From DASSKF01 sp035690725 (GTDB taxonomy: Bacteria; Actinomycetota; Actinomycetes; Actinomycetales; Dermatophilaceae): a DNA stretch of 28,309 nt. Below are positions 17,257 through 25,190 of this stretch, piece after piece. How positions within the stretch are numbered: the first letter of the stretch is position 1; every line of letters begins with the position of its first letter. The stretch covers positions 1 to 28,309 of the forward strand of contig DASSKF010000126.1 of NCBI GenBank assembly GCA_035690725.1, read 5' to 3'. The translations under genes were made by a program, and so were the position numbers. Below the pieces are notes generated by a model, which ran no database searches, was not told where the DNA came from, and saw only the letters and a program-made list of their open reading frames with translations.

Positions 17257-18537
17257 GTGCAGGCGACCGACAGCCGCGTCGGCTGGCGCGACGAGACCTT
17301 GGCGCTGCTCGCCGACCCCTACGGCTTCATCTCCCACCGCGCCCACCGGGAGCGCCGGGACGTGTTCACCACCCGGCTGCTCGGGCGGCCGGTGACCTGC
17401 CTGACCGGGCCGGCGGCGGCCCGCTTCTTCTACGACGAGGAGCACGTGGTGCGCGAGGGTGCGGCGCCCGGGCGGGTGCTCGACACCCTGTTCGGCCGCG
17501 GCGGGGTGCAGGGGCTGGACGGCGAGGCGCACCGGCACCGCAAGGCGATGTTCATGTCGCTGATGACCCCGCAGGCCCTCGACCGGCTGGAGCAGCGGTT
17601 CGAGCAGATCTGGCGGCGACAGGTCCGGTCCTGGGAGGGGCGCAGCCGCGTCGTGCTGTTCGACGAGGTGAACGAGGCGCTGTGCCGGGCGGTCTGCGAG
17701 TGGGCCGGCGTGCCGCTGGATGCCCTGCAGCTGCGCCGGGTCACGCGGTGGATGACGAGGATGATCGACGCCCCGGCGGCGGTCGGCCCGCGCCACTGGC
17801 ACGGCCGCCGCGCGCGGGCCCGCGCCGAGCAGTGGGCCGCCGCGCTGGTCGGGGACGAGCGCGAACGCGGCGGATCGGCACCGGGCGAGGAGGCCACGGC
17901 GCTCGCCGTCATCGCGCACCATCGGGACACGGACGGCACGCCGCTCAGCCGGCACGACGCCGGGGTCGAGCTGCTCAACGTCATCCGGCCGACCGTGGCG
18001 GTCGGGCGCTTCGTGGTCCTGGCCGCACAGGTGCTGCACACCCACCCCGCCGAGCGGGACCGGATCCTCGCCGGGGACCCGCCGGCACTGGAGCGGTTCG
18101 TGCAGGAGGTGCGCCGGGACGCCCGGTTCTTCCCGATGGTCCCCGGGATCGCGGCCGCCGACCTCACCTTTCGCGACGAGCCCATTCCCCGCGGCCGGTG
18201 GCTGCTGCTCGACCTGCACGGCACCGATCACGACCCCGACGTGTGGGGGGACCCCGAGCGCTTCCGGCCCGAGCGGTTCGCCGGGCGCGAGGTCGATCCG
18301 TTCGAGCTGGTCCCCCAGGGAGGTGGCGACCACTGGACCGACCACCGCTGCGCCGGCGAGTGGATCACCATCCGGCTCATGGTCGCCGCGCTGCGCGTGC
18401 TCACCCTCGAGACGACGTATGCCGTGCCTCCCCAGGACCTGTCCGTCCCCACCCGCCGTGCCCCGACCCTGCCGCGCAGCGGCTTCGTGATCACGGACGT
18501 GGCCGCCCGGGCGCCGGCGGGCAGCCCCCGCGCGTGA
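17257..18537 (+). CDS. CYP152-type cytochrome P450 (fatty acid peroxygenase)
   Basis: 426 residues from GTG 17257, which has GGGGAG 6 bases upstream. The heme-binding segment QGGGDHWTDHRCAGEW with cysteine ligand C365, the RPTVAVGRFV motif with R244-P245, and GVQGLDGEAHRHRKAMFMSL are those of CYP152, enzymes that hydroxylate fatty acids with H2O2 and need no redox partner. Numbering runs about two ahead of Bacillus P450 BS-beta (R242, C363). The residue that is His85 in the decarboxylase OleT is Q85 here, as in the hydroxylases, so alpha/beta-hydroxylation is predicted rather than terminal-alkene formation. No ferredoxin or reductase gene is nearby, which agrees. It is divergent from rmuC. 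Confidence 0.92.
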   Translation: MQATDSRVGWRDETLALLADPYGFISHRAHRERRDVFTTRLLGRPVTCLTGPAAARFFYDEEHVVREGAAPGRVLDTLFGRGGVQGLDGEAHRHRKAMFMSLMTPQALDRLEQRFEQIWRRQVRSWEGRSRVVLFDEVNEALCRAVCEWAGVPLDALQLRRVTRWMTRMIDAPAAVGPRHWHGRRARARAEQWAAALVGDERERGGSAPGEEATALAVIAHHRDTDGTPLSRHDAGVELLNVIRPTVAVGRFVVLAAQVLHTHPAERDRILAGDPPALERFVQEVRRDARFFPMVPGIAAADLTFRDEPIPRGRWLLLDLHGTDHDPDVWGDPERFRPERFAGREVDPFELVPQGGGDHWTDHRCAGEWITIRLMVAALRVLTLETTYAVPPQDLSVPTRRAPTLPRSGFVITDVAARAPAGSPRA

Positions 18538-18556
18538 CGGCATACCGGTCTGGTGG

Positions 18557-18588
18557 GTGAGCGATTCGGTGCGGCGCGGACCGCTCAC
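18557..18588. other. Inverted repeat between P450 and ychF
   Basis: GTGAGCG (18557-18563) and its complement CGCTCAC (18582-18588) are separated by 18 bases. The right arm touches the TAGACT -10 element of ychF. It may serve as an operator for ychF or as a weak terminator for the P450 gene; the long spacer favours a protein-binding site. Confidence 0.35.
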
Positions 18589-18594
18589 TAGACT
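18589..18594 (+). promoter_or_regulatory. -10 element (TAGACT) for leaderless ychF
   Basis: TAGACT matches TANNNT and lies 9 bases before the GTG at 18604. The intervening bases GCTGACCTC contain no ribosome-binding site, so the transcript probably starts at or very near the initiation codon. Confidence 0.5.
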
Positions 18595-18603
18595 GCTGAC
18601 CTC

Positions 18604-19692
<1,089 letters not shown>

Positions 19693-19795
19693 TCCTTCCT
19701 CATCGGCTGCCAGTTTCGCCGGGACCCCTGCGGCAACGACTGTGCATCGGAGACGGGGCGTCATGGCGGATCACGAGGACCAAGGGGCGGTGATC

Positions 19796-19828
19796 GGCGC
19801 GTGGGCCTGACGTGGAGGCCCACGCGCC
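19796..19828. terminator. Hairpin terminator between ychF and the DUF1059 gene
   Basis: Perfect 12-bp arms GGCGCGTGGGCC (19796-19807) and complement (19817-19828) with a 9-base loop. It lies between convergent ychF and the minus-strand DUF1059 gene, 8 bases after the latter's stop, so it probably ends both transcripts. The 19693-19795 stretch shows nothing else recognisable. Confidence 0.7.
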
Positions 19829-19836
19829 GCTGGCTG

Positions 19837-20067
19837 TCACGGGAGTGCCGCGAAGGCCTTCTTGGTCTCGCGGTACCAACCCATCGCCTTCAACGGGTGC
19901 CGCCACCGGCCCTTCATCTCCTCGTGCGCCGGGCGATGGGTGGCGTCACCCCGGCGGACGGCCTCGCGCAGGTGGCGGTCCTGCGCCTTGATGACCTCGT
20001 CGGCAGTTTCCCCGCGACGTTCCAGCTGGCAGGGGCCGCCGAGCTGTCGGCAGGTCATGGTCTTCAT
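19837..20067 (-). CDS. DUF1059-like small protein
   Basis: 76-residue protein starting MKTMTCRQLGGPC and containing GETADEVIKAQDRHLREA and a basic C-terminal part KGRWRHPLKAMGWYRETKK. The CRxLGG-C start and the EV-x-H pattern fit the DUF1059 group of small proteins of unknown function; the two N-terminal cysteines could bind metal, but this is a guess. AGGAG lies 6 bases before the ATG. It follows the DUF1801 gene by 49 bases on the same strand, so the two probably share a promoter in the spacer next to the TetR gene. Confidence 0.82.
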   Translation of the reverse strand: MKTMTCRQLGGPCQLERRGETADEVIKAQDRHLREAVRRGDATHRPAHEEMKGRWRHPLKAMGWYRETKKAFAALP

Positions 20068-20116
20068 CGGGATCTCCTGTCGGGATGGGGTGAAACGAGG
20101 ACTGCGGGTCTGCGGG

Positions 20117-20593
20117 TCAGTGGACAGCCCGGTGCACGAGCGCCGCGATCTGCTCCTCGACGTCGGCGGTGACCTCGGTGACCGCGAAGCTCGCGGGCCA
20201 CATGGCGCCCTGGTCCAACCGCGCCTGGTCGCTGAACCCGAGCGTCGCGTAGCGAGCCTTGAACTTCGCGGCGTCCTGGAAGAAGCACACGATCCTCCCG
20301 TCGAGCGTGTAGGCCGGCATCCCGTACCAGAGCCTTGGAGCGAGTTGCGGCGCGCTCGCCGTGACGAGTGCGTGGACCTTCTCGGCGATCACGCGATCCC
20401 GACCCTGCATCCCGGCGATCTTGTCCAGCACCGCCTGCTCGGCCTCGGCTTCCTTCCGTGCCGACGAGGCGCGCCTCGCTCCGATCCGCGCCTCCTTCGC
20501 GCGCTCCTTCATGGCGGCACGCTCTTCGGGTGTGAAGGGTCCCGGTGCGTCCGTCGTGCTGTTCCGCGTGCTGGTCGTCGTGGTGCTGTTCAT
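20117..20593 (-). CDS. DUF1801 (YdhG/iron-chaperone-like) protein
   Basis: ATG 20593 has GAGGAAG 7 bases upstream and gives 158 residues. A low-complexity N-terminus (NSTTTTSTRNSTTDAPGPF) and a charged helical stretch (PEERAAMKERAKEARIGARRAS) precede the DUF1801 domain: APRLWYGMPAYTLDGRIVCFFQDAAKFKARYATLGF. The LWYGMPAY core is typical of the family named after Bacillus frataxin-like iron chaperones, but the true function here is unknown. It is divergent from the TetR gene across 136 bp holding two near-identical palindromes, so it is the likely target of that regulator. Confidence 0.85.
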   Translation of the reverse strand: MNSTTTTSTRNSTTDAPGPFTPEERAAMKERAKEARIGARRASSARKEAEAEQAVLDKIAGMQGRDRVIAEKVHALVTASAPQLAPRLWYGMPAYTLDGRIVCFFQDAAKFKARYATLGFSDQARLDQGAMWPASFAVTEVTADVEEQIAALVHRAVH

Positions 20594-20642
20594 GGCTGTG
20601 CTTCCTCTCACTCCTCGTTCGGGTGAAGAACCCGCCCTTTAC

Positions 20643-20659
20643 CGGCACGGAGCGTGCCG
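20643..20659. promoter_or_regulatory. Palindromic operator site 1 (TetR candidate)
   Basis: CGGCACGGAGCGTGCCG has perfect 7-bp arms around a 3-base centre. It lies 50 bases upstream of the DUF1801 start, where its promoter should be, and matches site 2 at 15 of 17 positions. Confidence 0.6.
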
Positions 20660-20698
20660 TTGCCTGCACATCATGCGCGCGGCGTCACGTGCTGTCAA

Positions 20699-20715
20699 CG
20701 GCACTGTGCGTGCCG
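20699..20715. promoter_or_regulatory. Palindromic operator site 2 (TetR candidate)
   Basis: CGGCACTGTGCGTGCCG differs from site 1 at two central positions and ends one base before the TetR -10 element. The centres of the two sites are 56 bases apart. Binding here would block the TetR gene's own promoter, the usual autoregulation. Confidence 0.6.
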
Positions 20716-20716
20716 G

Positions 20717-20722
20717 TACGCT
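20717..20722 (+). promoter_or_regulatory. -10 element (TACGCT) for leaderless tetR gene
   Basis: TACGCT fits TANNNT and ends 7 bases before the ATG at 20730 with no convincing ribosome-binding site between them. A TGTCAA about 18 bases upstream is a possible weak -35 element. Confidence 0.5.
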
Positions 20723-20729
20723 GGGTGGC

Positions 20730-21386
20730 ATGGTCGAGCGAACCGGTGCGTCATCGCCGGAGGTGTCGCCGTCGGCGATCTCGGGGTCATCGCCGTCGAC
20801 GGCGTCTCGGACGCCACGGCGCCGTGGCGAGGAGCGGACCCGCCAGCTCCTGGAGGTCACCCTCGAGATAGCGGCGGAAGCCGGGTATCACGGCCTGACC
20901 ATCGAGGCGGTGGCGCGCCGCGCGGGCGTCGGAAAGCACACGATCTATCGGCGCTGGTCATCGATCGCCGAGCTGCTCCTCGATGCACTGAACCATGTGT
21001 GGATCAGTGATCTCGACTACCACAGGTCAGGGGAGATCCGCGCGGACCTGCGCGAGCAGTTCCTGCGATCCAGTCGTGCCCTGTCCACCCCCCCGATCGG
21101 CCCCATCTATCGCGCTGTCATCGCCGAGGCGCAGGCCGATCCGGCGCTGCGGGTGACCCTGCACACGAGGTTTCTGGCCACCGTCGAGCGTCGAACGTTG
21201 GATCGCATCACGCTCGCGCAGCGCAATGGCGAGCTCGACCCCCAGGCGGACCTGGAGATTGCCGCCGAGGTTCTCGCCGGAACGCTCTACTACCGTTGGC
21301 TGCTCACGCCCCGACCGATCGACGAACAGGCGGTCGATGGCATCATCGACTTGTTCCTGTCCGCTTGGGGGAGCACGACGCCGTAG
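20730..21386 (+). CDS. TetR-family transcriptional regulator
   Basis: 218 residues. A variable serine/proline-rich N-terminus of about 35 residues is followed by the helix-turn-helix LTIEAVARRAGVGKHTIYRRW, the typical TetR DNA-binding sequence, and a C-terminal ligand/dimerisation domain (YRAVIAEAQADPALR, EVLAGTLYYRWLL). The ligand is unknown. ATG 20730 is chosen because a -10 hexamer lies just upstream; the same frame is open further up but crosses the operators and the divergent promoter. It is divergent from the DUF1801-DUF1059 pair, and two 17-bp palindromes in between suggest it represses both directions. Confidence 0.9.
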   Translation: MVERTGASSPEVSPSAISGSSPSTASRTPRRRGEERTRQLLEVTLEIAAEAGYHGLTIEAVARRAGVGKHTIYRRWSSIAELLLDALNHVWISDLDYHRSGEIRADLREQFLRSSRALSTPPIGPIYRAVIAEAQADPALRVTLHTRFLATVERRTLDRITLAQRNGELDPQADLEIAAEVLAGTLYYRWLLTPRPIDEQAVDGIIDLFLSAWGSTTP

Positions 21387-21470
21387 CGGGGCACCGGTCC
21401 GCGTCGCCGAGGAGACCGGAGCCAAGTAACTGTTGGCGAGTGCGTGGACTGCCGTGCAACGGTAGGCGCC

Positions 21471-22019
21471 GTGATCCTCCCGACGCCGACCCTGGACACC
21501 AAGCGCTTGCAGCTGCGTTCCTTTACCGAGGCGGACGCCGACGACCTCTTCGCCTTGCAGAGCAACCCGCACGTGCTGCGCTATTGGGACTCTCCTCCGT
21601 GGGTCGACAGGGCATCGGTCGAGCGCTTCCTGGCCGGGTGCCGACAGGTGGCGGAGGATGGCACCGGTGCGCGCGTCGCGATCGAACGCACCGGTGACGG
21701 AGCCTTCCTTGGCTGGTGCACCTTCAACAGCTGGAACCCCGATTTCCGAAGCGCATCCCTGGGCTACTGCCTCACCGAGGCGAGCTGGGGTCGGGGCTAT
21801 GCGACCGAAGCCGCACGCGCCCTGCTCCAGTGGGCCTTCGACACGCTCGACCTGAACCGGGTCCAGTCCGAGACCGACACGCGCAACGTGGCGTCGGCCC
21901 GCGTGCTGGAGAAGCTCGGCTTCGTCCGCGAGGGGACCTTGCGCGAGAACTGCATCGTCAACGGCGACGTGTCCGACTCGTGGGTGTACGGCCTGCTACG
22001 GCGCGACTGGGCGGGGTGA
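21471..22019 (+). CDS. GNAT-family N-acetyltransferase (RimJ/RimL type)
   Basis: 182 residues from GTG 21471. Begins ILPTPTLDTKRLQLRSFTEADAD, the usual start of RimJ/RimL-like acetyltransferases, with the acetyl-CoA loop WGRGYATEAARALLQWAF and the NVASARVLEKLGFVREGTLRE motif. Acetyl-CoA is the donor; the acceptor (protein N-terminus or small amine) is unknown. A GTG 27 bases upstream in the same frame is an alternative start; the ribosome-binding site is weak for both. It stands alone after the TetR gene and converges with the unknown operon, whose stop lies 16 bases further on. Confidence 0.9.
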   Translation: MILPTPTLDTKRLQLRSFTEADADDLFALQSNPHVLRYWDSPPWVDRASVERFLAGCRQVAEDGTGARVAIERTGDGAFLGWCTFNSWNPDFRSASLGYCLTEASWGRGYATEAARALLQWAFDTLDLNRVQSETDTRNVASARVLEKLGFVREGTLRENCIVNGDVSDSWVYGLLRRDWAG

Positions 22020-22034
22020 CCGCCCGCGGCCCGC

Positions 22035-22748
22035 TCACCTGACCGACGACAGGCGGGTGAGCATGTCCCGCCACTCGTCGTCGTCCATCCCGGTGGCGAC
22101 GAGCGCGGCGGGGTCGTCGGGGGAGCGGACGAAGACGTGGCAGCGGTCGTGGTCCTGGGCCAGCACCACGTCGTGCGTCTCCCGGTCGCCGGCCTGGTCC
22201 CAGCGGCTCACGCTGACCAAGGCGGTCTGCCGGCTGTCGGACAGCACGGCGTCCGCGTCGGCGTCCTCCGGGCCACGGTCGCCGGAGGGCAGGCGTTCCC
22301 ACAGCCGGTCGAGCGCCTCGCCGCTCGTGCGCAGCGAGTACAGGTGGATCCCGAGCGCATCGATGAGCACCTCGAGCGTGACGCCCTCGGGCTGCGGCAT
22401 CAGCACGAACCGCCACGGCTGGTCCGGGTCCGAACCGGTCGCCCGGGCGTCAAGGACCGTGCGCGAGCGGTACTGGAAGGCGGTTGCGACGCCGAGGTCT
22501 CCGCGGATCTGCAGCTCCTCGGAGCCGGCGTCGGTGGTGATGAGGCTGCGCGCGGCCAGTGAGCGCACCGCTTCCGCGACGAGTGCGGGCGCCGGCTCCT
22601 CCTCCATCAGGTGCACGATCCCGCCCACGGCGGCCACCTCGGCGAGCGTGTAGCCCCCCAGCGGCACGGGGCCCGTCTCGACCAGGTGCACGAGTGCGTC
22701 AAGGGTCTCCTGCGGGATGCTGGCCCCGTCCTGCTGCGCGCTGCTCAT
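22035..22748 (-). CDS. Uncharacterised protein, possibly EspG-like
   Basis: 237 residues, not firmly recognised. It has no signal peptide or membrane segment, is acidic, and seems to be a single alpha/beta fold: an N-terminal helical part (LDALVHLVETG, TLAEVAAVGG), a helix LVAEAVRSLAARSLI, strands LQIRGDLG, FQYRSRTVLDARA and WRFVLMPQPEGVTLE, then HDVVLAQDHDRCHVFVRS and a C-terminal helix DEWRDMLTRLSS. The order helix-then-'AARSLI', paired strands and a 237-residue length remind me of EspG-type chaperones of type VII secretion, but this is only a resemblance. Its ATG overlaps the stop of the upstream 322-residue gene by four bases (ATGA), so the pair is translated together. Confidence 0.75.
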   Translation of the reverse strand: MSSAQQDGASIPQETLDALVHLVETGPVPLGGYTLAEVAAVGGIVHLMEEEPAPALVAEAVRSLAARSLITTDAGSEELQIRGDLGVATAFQYRSRTVLDARATGSDPDQPWRFVLMPQPEGVTLEVLIDALGIHLYSLRTSGEALDRLWERLPSGDRGPEDADADAVLSDSRQTALVSVSRWDQAGDRETHDVVLAQDHDRCHVFVRSPDDPAALVATGMDDDEWRDMLTRLSSVR

Positions 22749-23713
22749 GTGCCCTCCTCGTGCTCGGTGGCCGGGACGCGGCGGACCGCACAGCGGACCT
22801 CACGCTCGCGGCCGCGAACCGTACCCGTCCTCGTCTCGCCGGCCTCGGGGAGCGACCACCCGGGAGTCGCGGTCCGCACCTCGTCCAACAGGGGGCGCGC
22901 CGACGAGGACGGCGCGCCCTTGGCGTAGACCTCGGACGAGCCGAACAGACCTCGCCCGTTCCGGGTCTCCGGGTGGAAGGTCAGCTCGGCCAGCGTGTTC
23001 CCGCGGTCGGGAGGTGGGAACCGTCGGGCCAGGCCCGGGGAGGCCGACCCGGTTGCGTCCTGCTCCTCGGCCCGCTCCAGTGCCGCGCTGAGCTCCGCCT
23101 CGGCGCTGGCGGGCACCGGCACCTTCGCAGAGAGGGCCGGCGAGAGGTAGACCGGCCGGCGTTCGGTCTGCTTGGACAGGCCCCACGGACCCACGTTGCT
23201 CTTGGTGAACCGGTAGACGATGTAGTCGCACAGGTGCAGGAAGTCGTTGAACGTCGGGAGGTGGAAGCCCTCTCCCATCGCCGCCGGTGTCTTCTCCAGC
23301 TGGACCCAGGTCCCCGTCGCCGTGCGGCCGTGGAGCTTCTCGCGGACCAGCGGACCCTTCAGCCCGAGGTCCGGGTACCGCTGCTTGTCGATGTTGCGGT
23401 GGTGGCTCGACAGCCGCTCGTGCGTCTTCGGGAAGCGCCACTGGTCGTAGAGGTCGGGGTTGTCGACCAGCACATGGCCGCCCCAGAGCACCTCGCGAAG
23501 CTGCGGCACGTCGAGCCCGTGCTGCTCCAGGTCGGCGACGATGGTGGCCTCGGCCCGGGTGAGACGGCGCGCGGCGAGTTGCAGCCCGGCCCGGAAGACG
23601 CCCACCCGCGAGGTGATCTCGACCAGCAGCCGCACCCGCTCGCGGACTCGCTCGGCCTCCGGGCCACTGAGGACGGCCCCGCCGGCCGGCTCGGTGGTCG
23701 CCTTCTCGGTCAT
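22745..23713 (-). CDS. Uncharacterised 322-residue protein
   Basis: Not recognised. Residues about 15-90 are helical and charged (PEAERVRERVRLLVEITSRV, RLTRAEATIVADLEQ). The centre, about 90-200, is a dense aromatic- and histidine-rich domain: NPDLYDQWRFPKTHERLSSH, QRYPDLGLKGPLVREKLHG, GTWVQLEKTPAAMGEGFHL, FNDFLHLCDYIVYRF and SNVGPWGLSKQTERRP. The last 110 residues are proline/glycine/charge-rich. No signal peptide or membrane helix is seen. ATG 23713 follows a TACGGT -10-like element by 6 bases and has no Shine-Dalgarno sequence, suggesting leaderless expression. It is translationally coupled to the 237-residue gene, so the two probably act together. Confidence 0.75.
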   Translation of the reverse strand: MTEKATTEPAGGAVLSGPEAERVRERVRLLVEITSRVGVFRAGLQLAARRLTRAEATIVADLEQHGLDVPQLREVLWGGHVLVDNPDLYDQWRFPKTHERLSSHHRNIDKQRYPDLGLKGPLVREKLHGRTATGTWVQLEKTPAAMGEGFHLPTFNDFLHLCDYIVYRFTKSNVGPWGLSKQTERRPVYLSPALSAKVPVPASAEAELSAALERAEEQDATGSASPGLARRFPPPDRGNTLAELTFHPETRNGRGLFGSSEVYAKGAPSSSARPLLDEVRTATPGWSLPEAGETRTGTVRGREREVRCAVRRVPATEHEEGT

Positions 23714-23719
23714 GCTCGC

Positions 23720-23725
23720 ACCGTA
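23720..23725 (-). promoter_or_regulatory. -10 element (TACGGT) for the unknown two-gene operon
   Basis: On the minus strand TACGGT ends 6 bases before the ATG at 23713, with GCGAGC between them. It matches TANNNT and implies a leaderless transcript for the 322- and 237-residue genes. Confidence 0.5.
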
Positions 23726-23849
23726 CCGAAACGCGGGTGACGCGCGACGACTTGTCGGGCGAGGAGACGGCGAGCTCCGCCGGCGTTCTCGGCGAGGTCT
23801 GCCGGAAATCCGGTTGCTCCGTCGAACGCGCAGGCTGCACCGTTTCGAC

Positions 23850-24029
23850 ATGCCGGACCGAGACCGCCTCCTCGCGGCGTATGACGACCAGTTGCGCACC
23901 GATGCCGAGACACCGGGTGCCGTCTCGGTCACCAGGCACGGGCCGCTGCGACTGGTGACCTTCCCCGGTGTGCGCGGTTTCGTGACCTACCGGGACCTCG
24001 GCGGGGGCAGGAGAGCGAGTCGATCATGA
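23850..24029 (+). pseudogene. N-terminal fragment of a GNAT acetyltransferase
   Basis: A 59-codon frame starting MPDRDRLLAAYDDQLRT and running through VSVTRHGPLRLVTFPG and GFVTYRDLGG. This is the N-terminal part of a two-part GNAT family I remember, in which about 50 further residues lead to the PEE-x-ESIMIGDARLL region. Here the sequence jumps from RDLGG almost directly to ESESIMIGDARLL, with a frame change, and this frame stops at 24027-24029. The C-terminal part continues as the next entry, in the -1 frame. Most likely an internal deletion broke one gene. The stop overlaps the ATG at 24026 (ATGA), so coupled translation of the second part is possible but may be accidental. Confidence 0.65.
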
Positions 24030-24490
24030 TCGGTGACGCCCGGTTGCTGGCCGTCGACGTCACGCTGCCCGAGGGGGTGGCCCTCCGCCGGGTCACCGCA
24101 GAGGAGGACGTCCGTGCCATGAGCGCGATGCAGGACGAGGTCTTCGGTGACCCGGTGTCGACCCACATGGCCGACGAGATCCTGCGGCGGCTCGCCCTCG
24201 ATGACGGGATGGAGCTGTGGGTCGCCGAGGCGGACGGCCGAGTCGTCAGCGCCGGCCGGCTGGAACCGGTAGCTGGGACTGATTTCGCCGGCATCTGGGG
24301 TGGTGCCACCCGGCCGGAGTGGCGGGGTCGGGGCATCTACCGCGCCCTGACCGCCGCCCGTGCCAGATCAGCCCTTTGCGTGGGCAAGACACTCATCAAC
24401 AGCGACTCGACGGAGTACTCGCGGCCGATCCTCGAACGGGCCGGCCTGCTGAAGGTCTCGACGACCACGCCCTACGAGTGGAGACGCTGA
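24026..24490 (+). CDS. GNAT acetyltransferase, C-terminal domain (probably truncated)
   Basis: 154 residues from ATG 24026. It contains the GNAT core: EDVRAMSAMQDEVFGDPVST, ELWVAEADGRVVSAGRLEPV, the acetyl-CoA loop RPEWRGRGIYRALTAARARSA and INSDSTEYSRPILERAGL. The codons just before the ATG still encode a family-like ESESI, so the true protein once began further upstream, at 23850. Whether this half alone is made or active is unclear: the acetyl-CoA site is complete, but the N-terminal strands are missing. A GGAG lies 12 bases upstream, at a poor distance. It converges with the TetR gene, whose stop is 25 bases further on. Confidence 0.75.
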   Translation: MIGDARLLAVDVTLPEGVALRRVTAEEDVRAMSAMQDEVFGDPVSTHMADEILRRLALDDGMELWVAEADGRVVSAGRLEPVAGTDFAGIWGGATRPEWRGRGIYRALTAARARSALCVGKTLINSDSTEYSRPILERAGLLKVSTTTPYEWRR

Positions 24491-24514
24491 GCGAACCTGA
24501 GCGACGCGCTCGCG

Positions 24515-25132
24515 CTACCGCAGCAGCAGGCGCGTGATGCTCTCGACGAGCCACTGCTCGACCTCGTCGTAGCTCCACCCCTCGGCCAGCACGAACTGGT
24601 CGATCGTCTGGGACGACGCCAGCGTCGCCAGGACGCCAGCTGCCCGCTCGACCGACCAGCCCCGGCGCAGTTCGCCCATCTCGTCCAGGCGCCGGGCGAT
24701 GGCGAGCTCGCCCTCCCGGTGGTAGGTGTCGCCGGCCGCGACCACCGGCACCAGGTCGGGCTCGGTGTGGGCCGCCGACCGCACCGCGCGCATGATGTCG
24801 CCGCACCGCTCGTTGAGCTCACGGACCAGGCGCATGTTGAGGCGCACCAGCTCCCGGCCGTCGCGGGCCAGGCGCTGCTTCGCGTCGTTCTCGTCCACCC
24901 CGCCCTCGGTGTTGACGAACTCCACGAGCGCCCGGGCCAGCTCGGCCTTCGTCCCGACGCTGGCGTAGAGGGTCGGCACGGACACCCCTGCCTCGCCCGC
25001 GATCTCGGTCAGGGGAGTGGCGGCATACCCCTTGTCGGCGAACAGGCGGCGGGCGGCACCCAGGATCGCCAGGCGGGTCTGCTCCGCCTGACGCTCCCGG
25101 TGCGGGGAGCGGTAGGGCCTTGACGCTGCCAT
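24515..25132 (-). CDS. TetR-family transcriptional regulator
   Basis: 205 residues. Basic N-terminus, then helix-turn-helix PLTEIAGEAGVSVPTLYASVGTKAEL, a standard TetR DNA-binding domain, and a C-terminal domain (LVRLNMRLVRELNERCGDIM, DEMGELRRGWSVERA, ending VESITRLLLR). The ligand is unknown. ATG 25132 is preceded by a TAGAGT element at 6 bases and no ribosome-binding site. It is divergent from a membrane-protein gene across a 58-bp, unusually AT-rich spacer containing the palindrome GTTATAAC, so it very likely controls that gene and itself. Confidence 0.92.
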   Translation of the reverse strand: MAASRPYRSPHRERQAEQTRLAILGAARRLFADKGYAATPLTEIAGEAGVSVPTLYASVGTKAELARALVEFVNTEGGVDENDAKQRLARDGRELVRLNMRLVRELNERCGDIMRAVRSAAHTEPDLVPVVAAGDTYHREGELAIARRLDEMGELRRGWSVERAAGVLATLASSQTIDQFVLAEGWSYDEVEQWLVESITRLLLR

Positions 25133-25138
25133 GACTTG

Positions 25139-25144
25139 ACTCTA
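25139..25144 (-). promoter_or_regulatory. -10 element (TAGAGT) for leaderless tetR gene
   Basis: On the minus strand TAGAGT ends 6 bases before the ATG at 25132. It matches TANNNT, with no Shine-Dalgarno sequence in between. Confidence 0.5.
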
Positions 25145-25153
25145 CCTTGATTG

Positions 25154-25161
25154 GTTATAAC
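25154..25161. promoter_or_regulatory. Palindrome GTTATAAC, candidate operator
   Basis: A perfect 8-bp palindrome at the centre of the AT-rich 58-bp spacer between the divergent TetR and membrane-protein genes. Its position suits a site controlling both promoters, but the flanks do not extend the symmetry. Confidence 0.35.
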
Positions 25162-25190
25162 TGAACTAAAGGCAAGCAGGAGGCTGTGCC

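Noticed and set aside
17257..18537. OleT-type fatty acid decarboxylase
   Set aside because: The position of the decarboxylase-associated histidine is glutamine (Q85), as in the hydroxylating CYP152 enzymes.
24491..24514. Terminator between the GNAT fragment and the TetR gene
   Set aside because: Only a 5-bp stem (GAGCG/CGCTC) is present, too weak to call.
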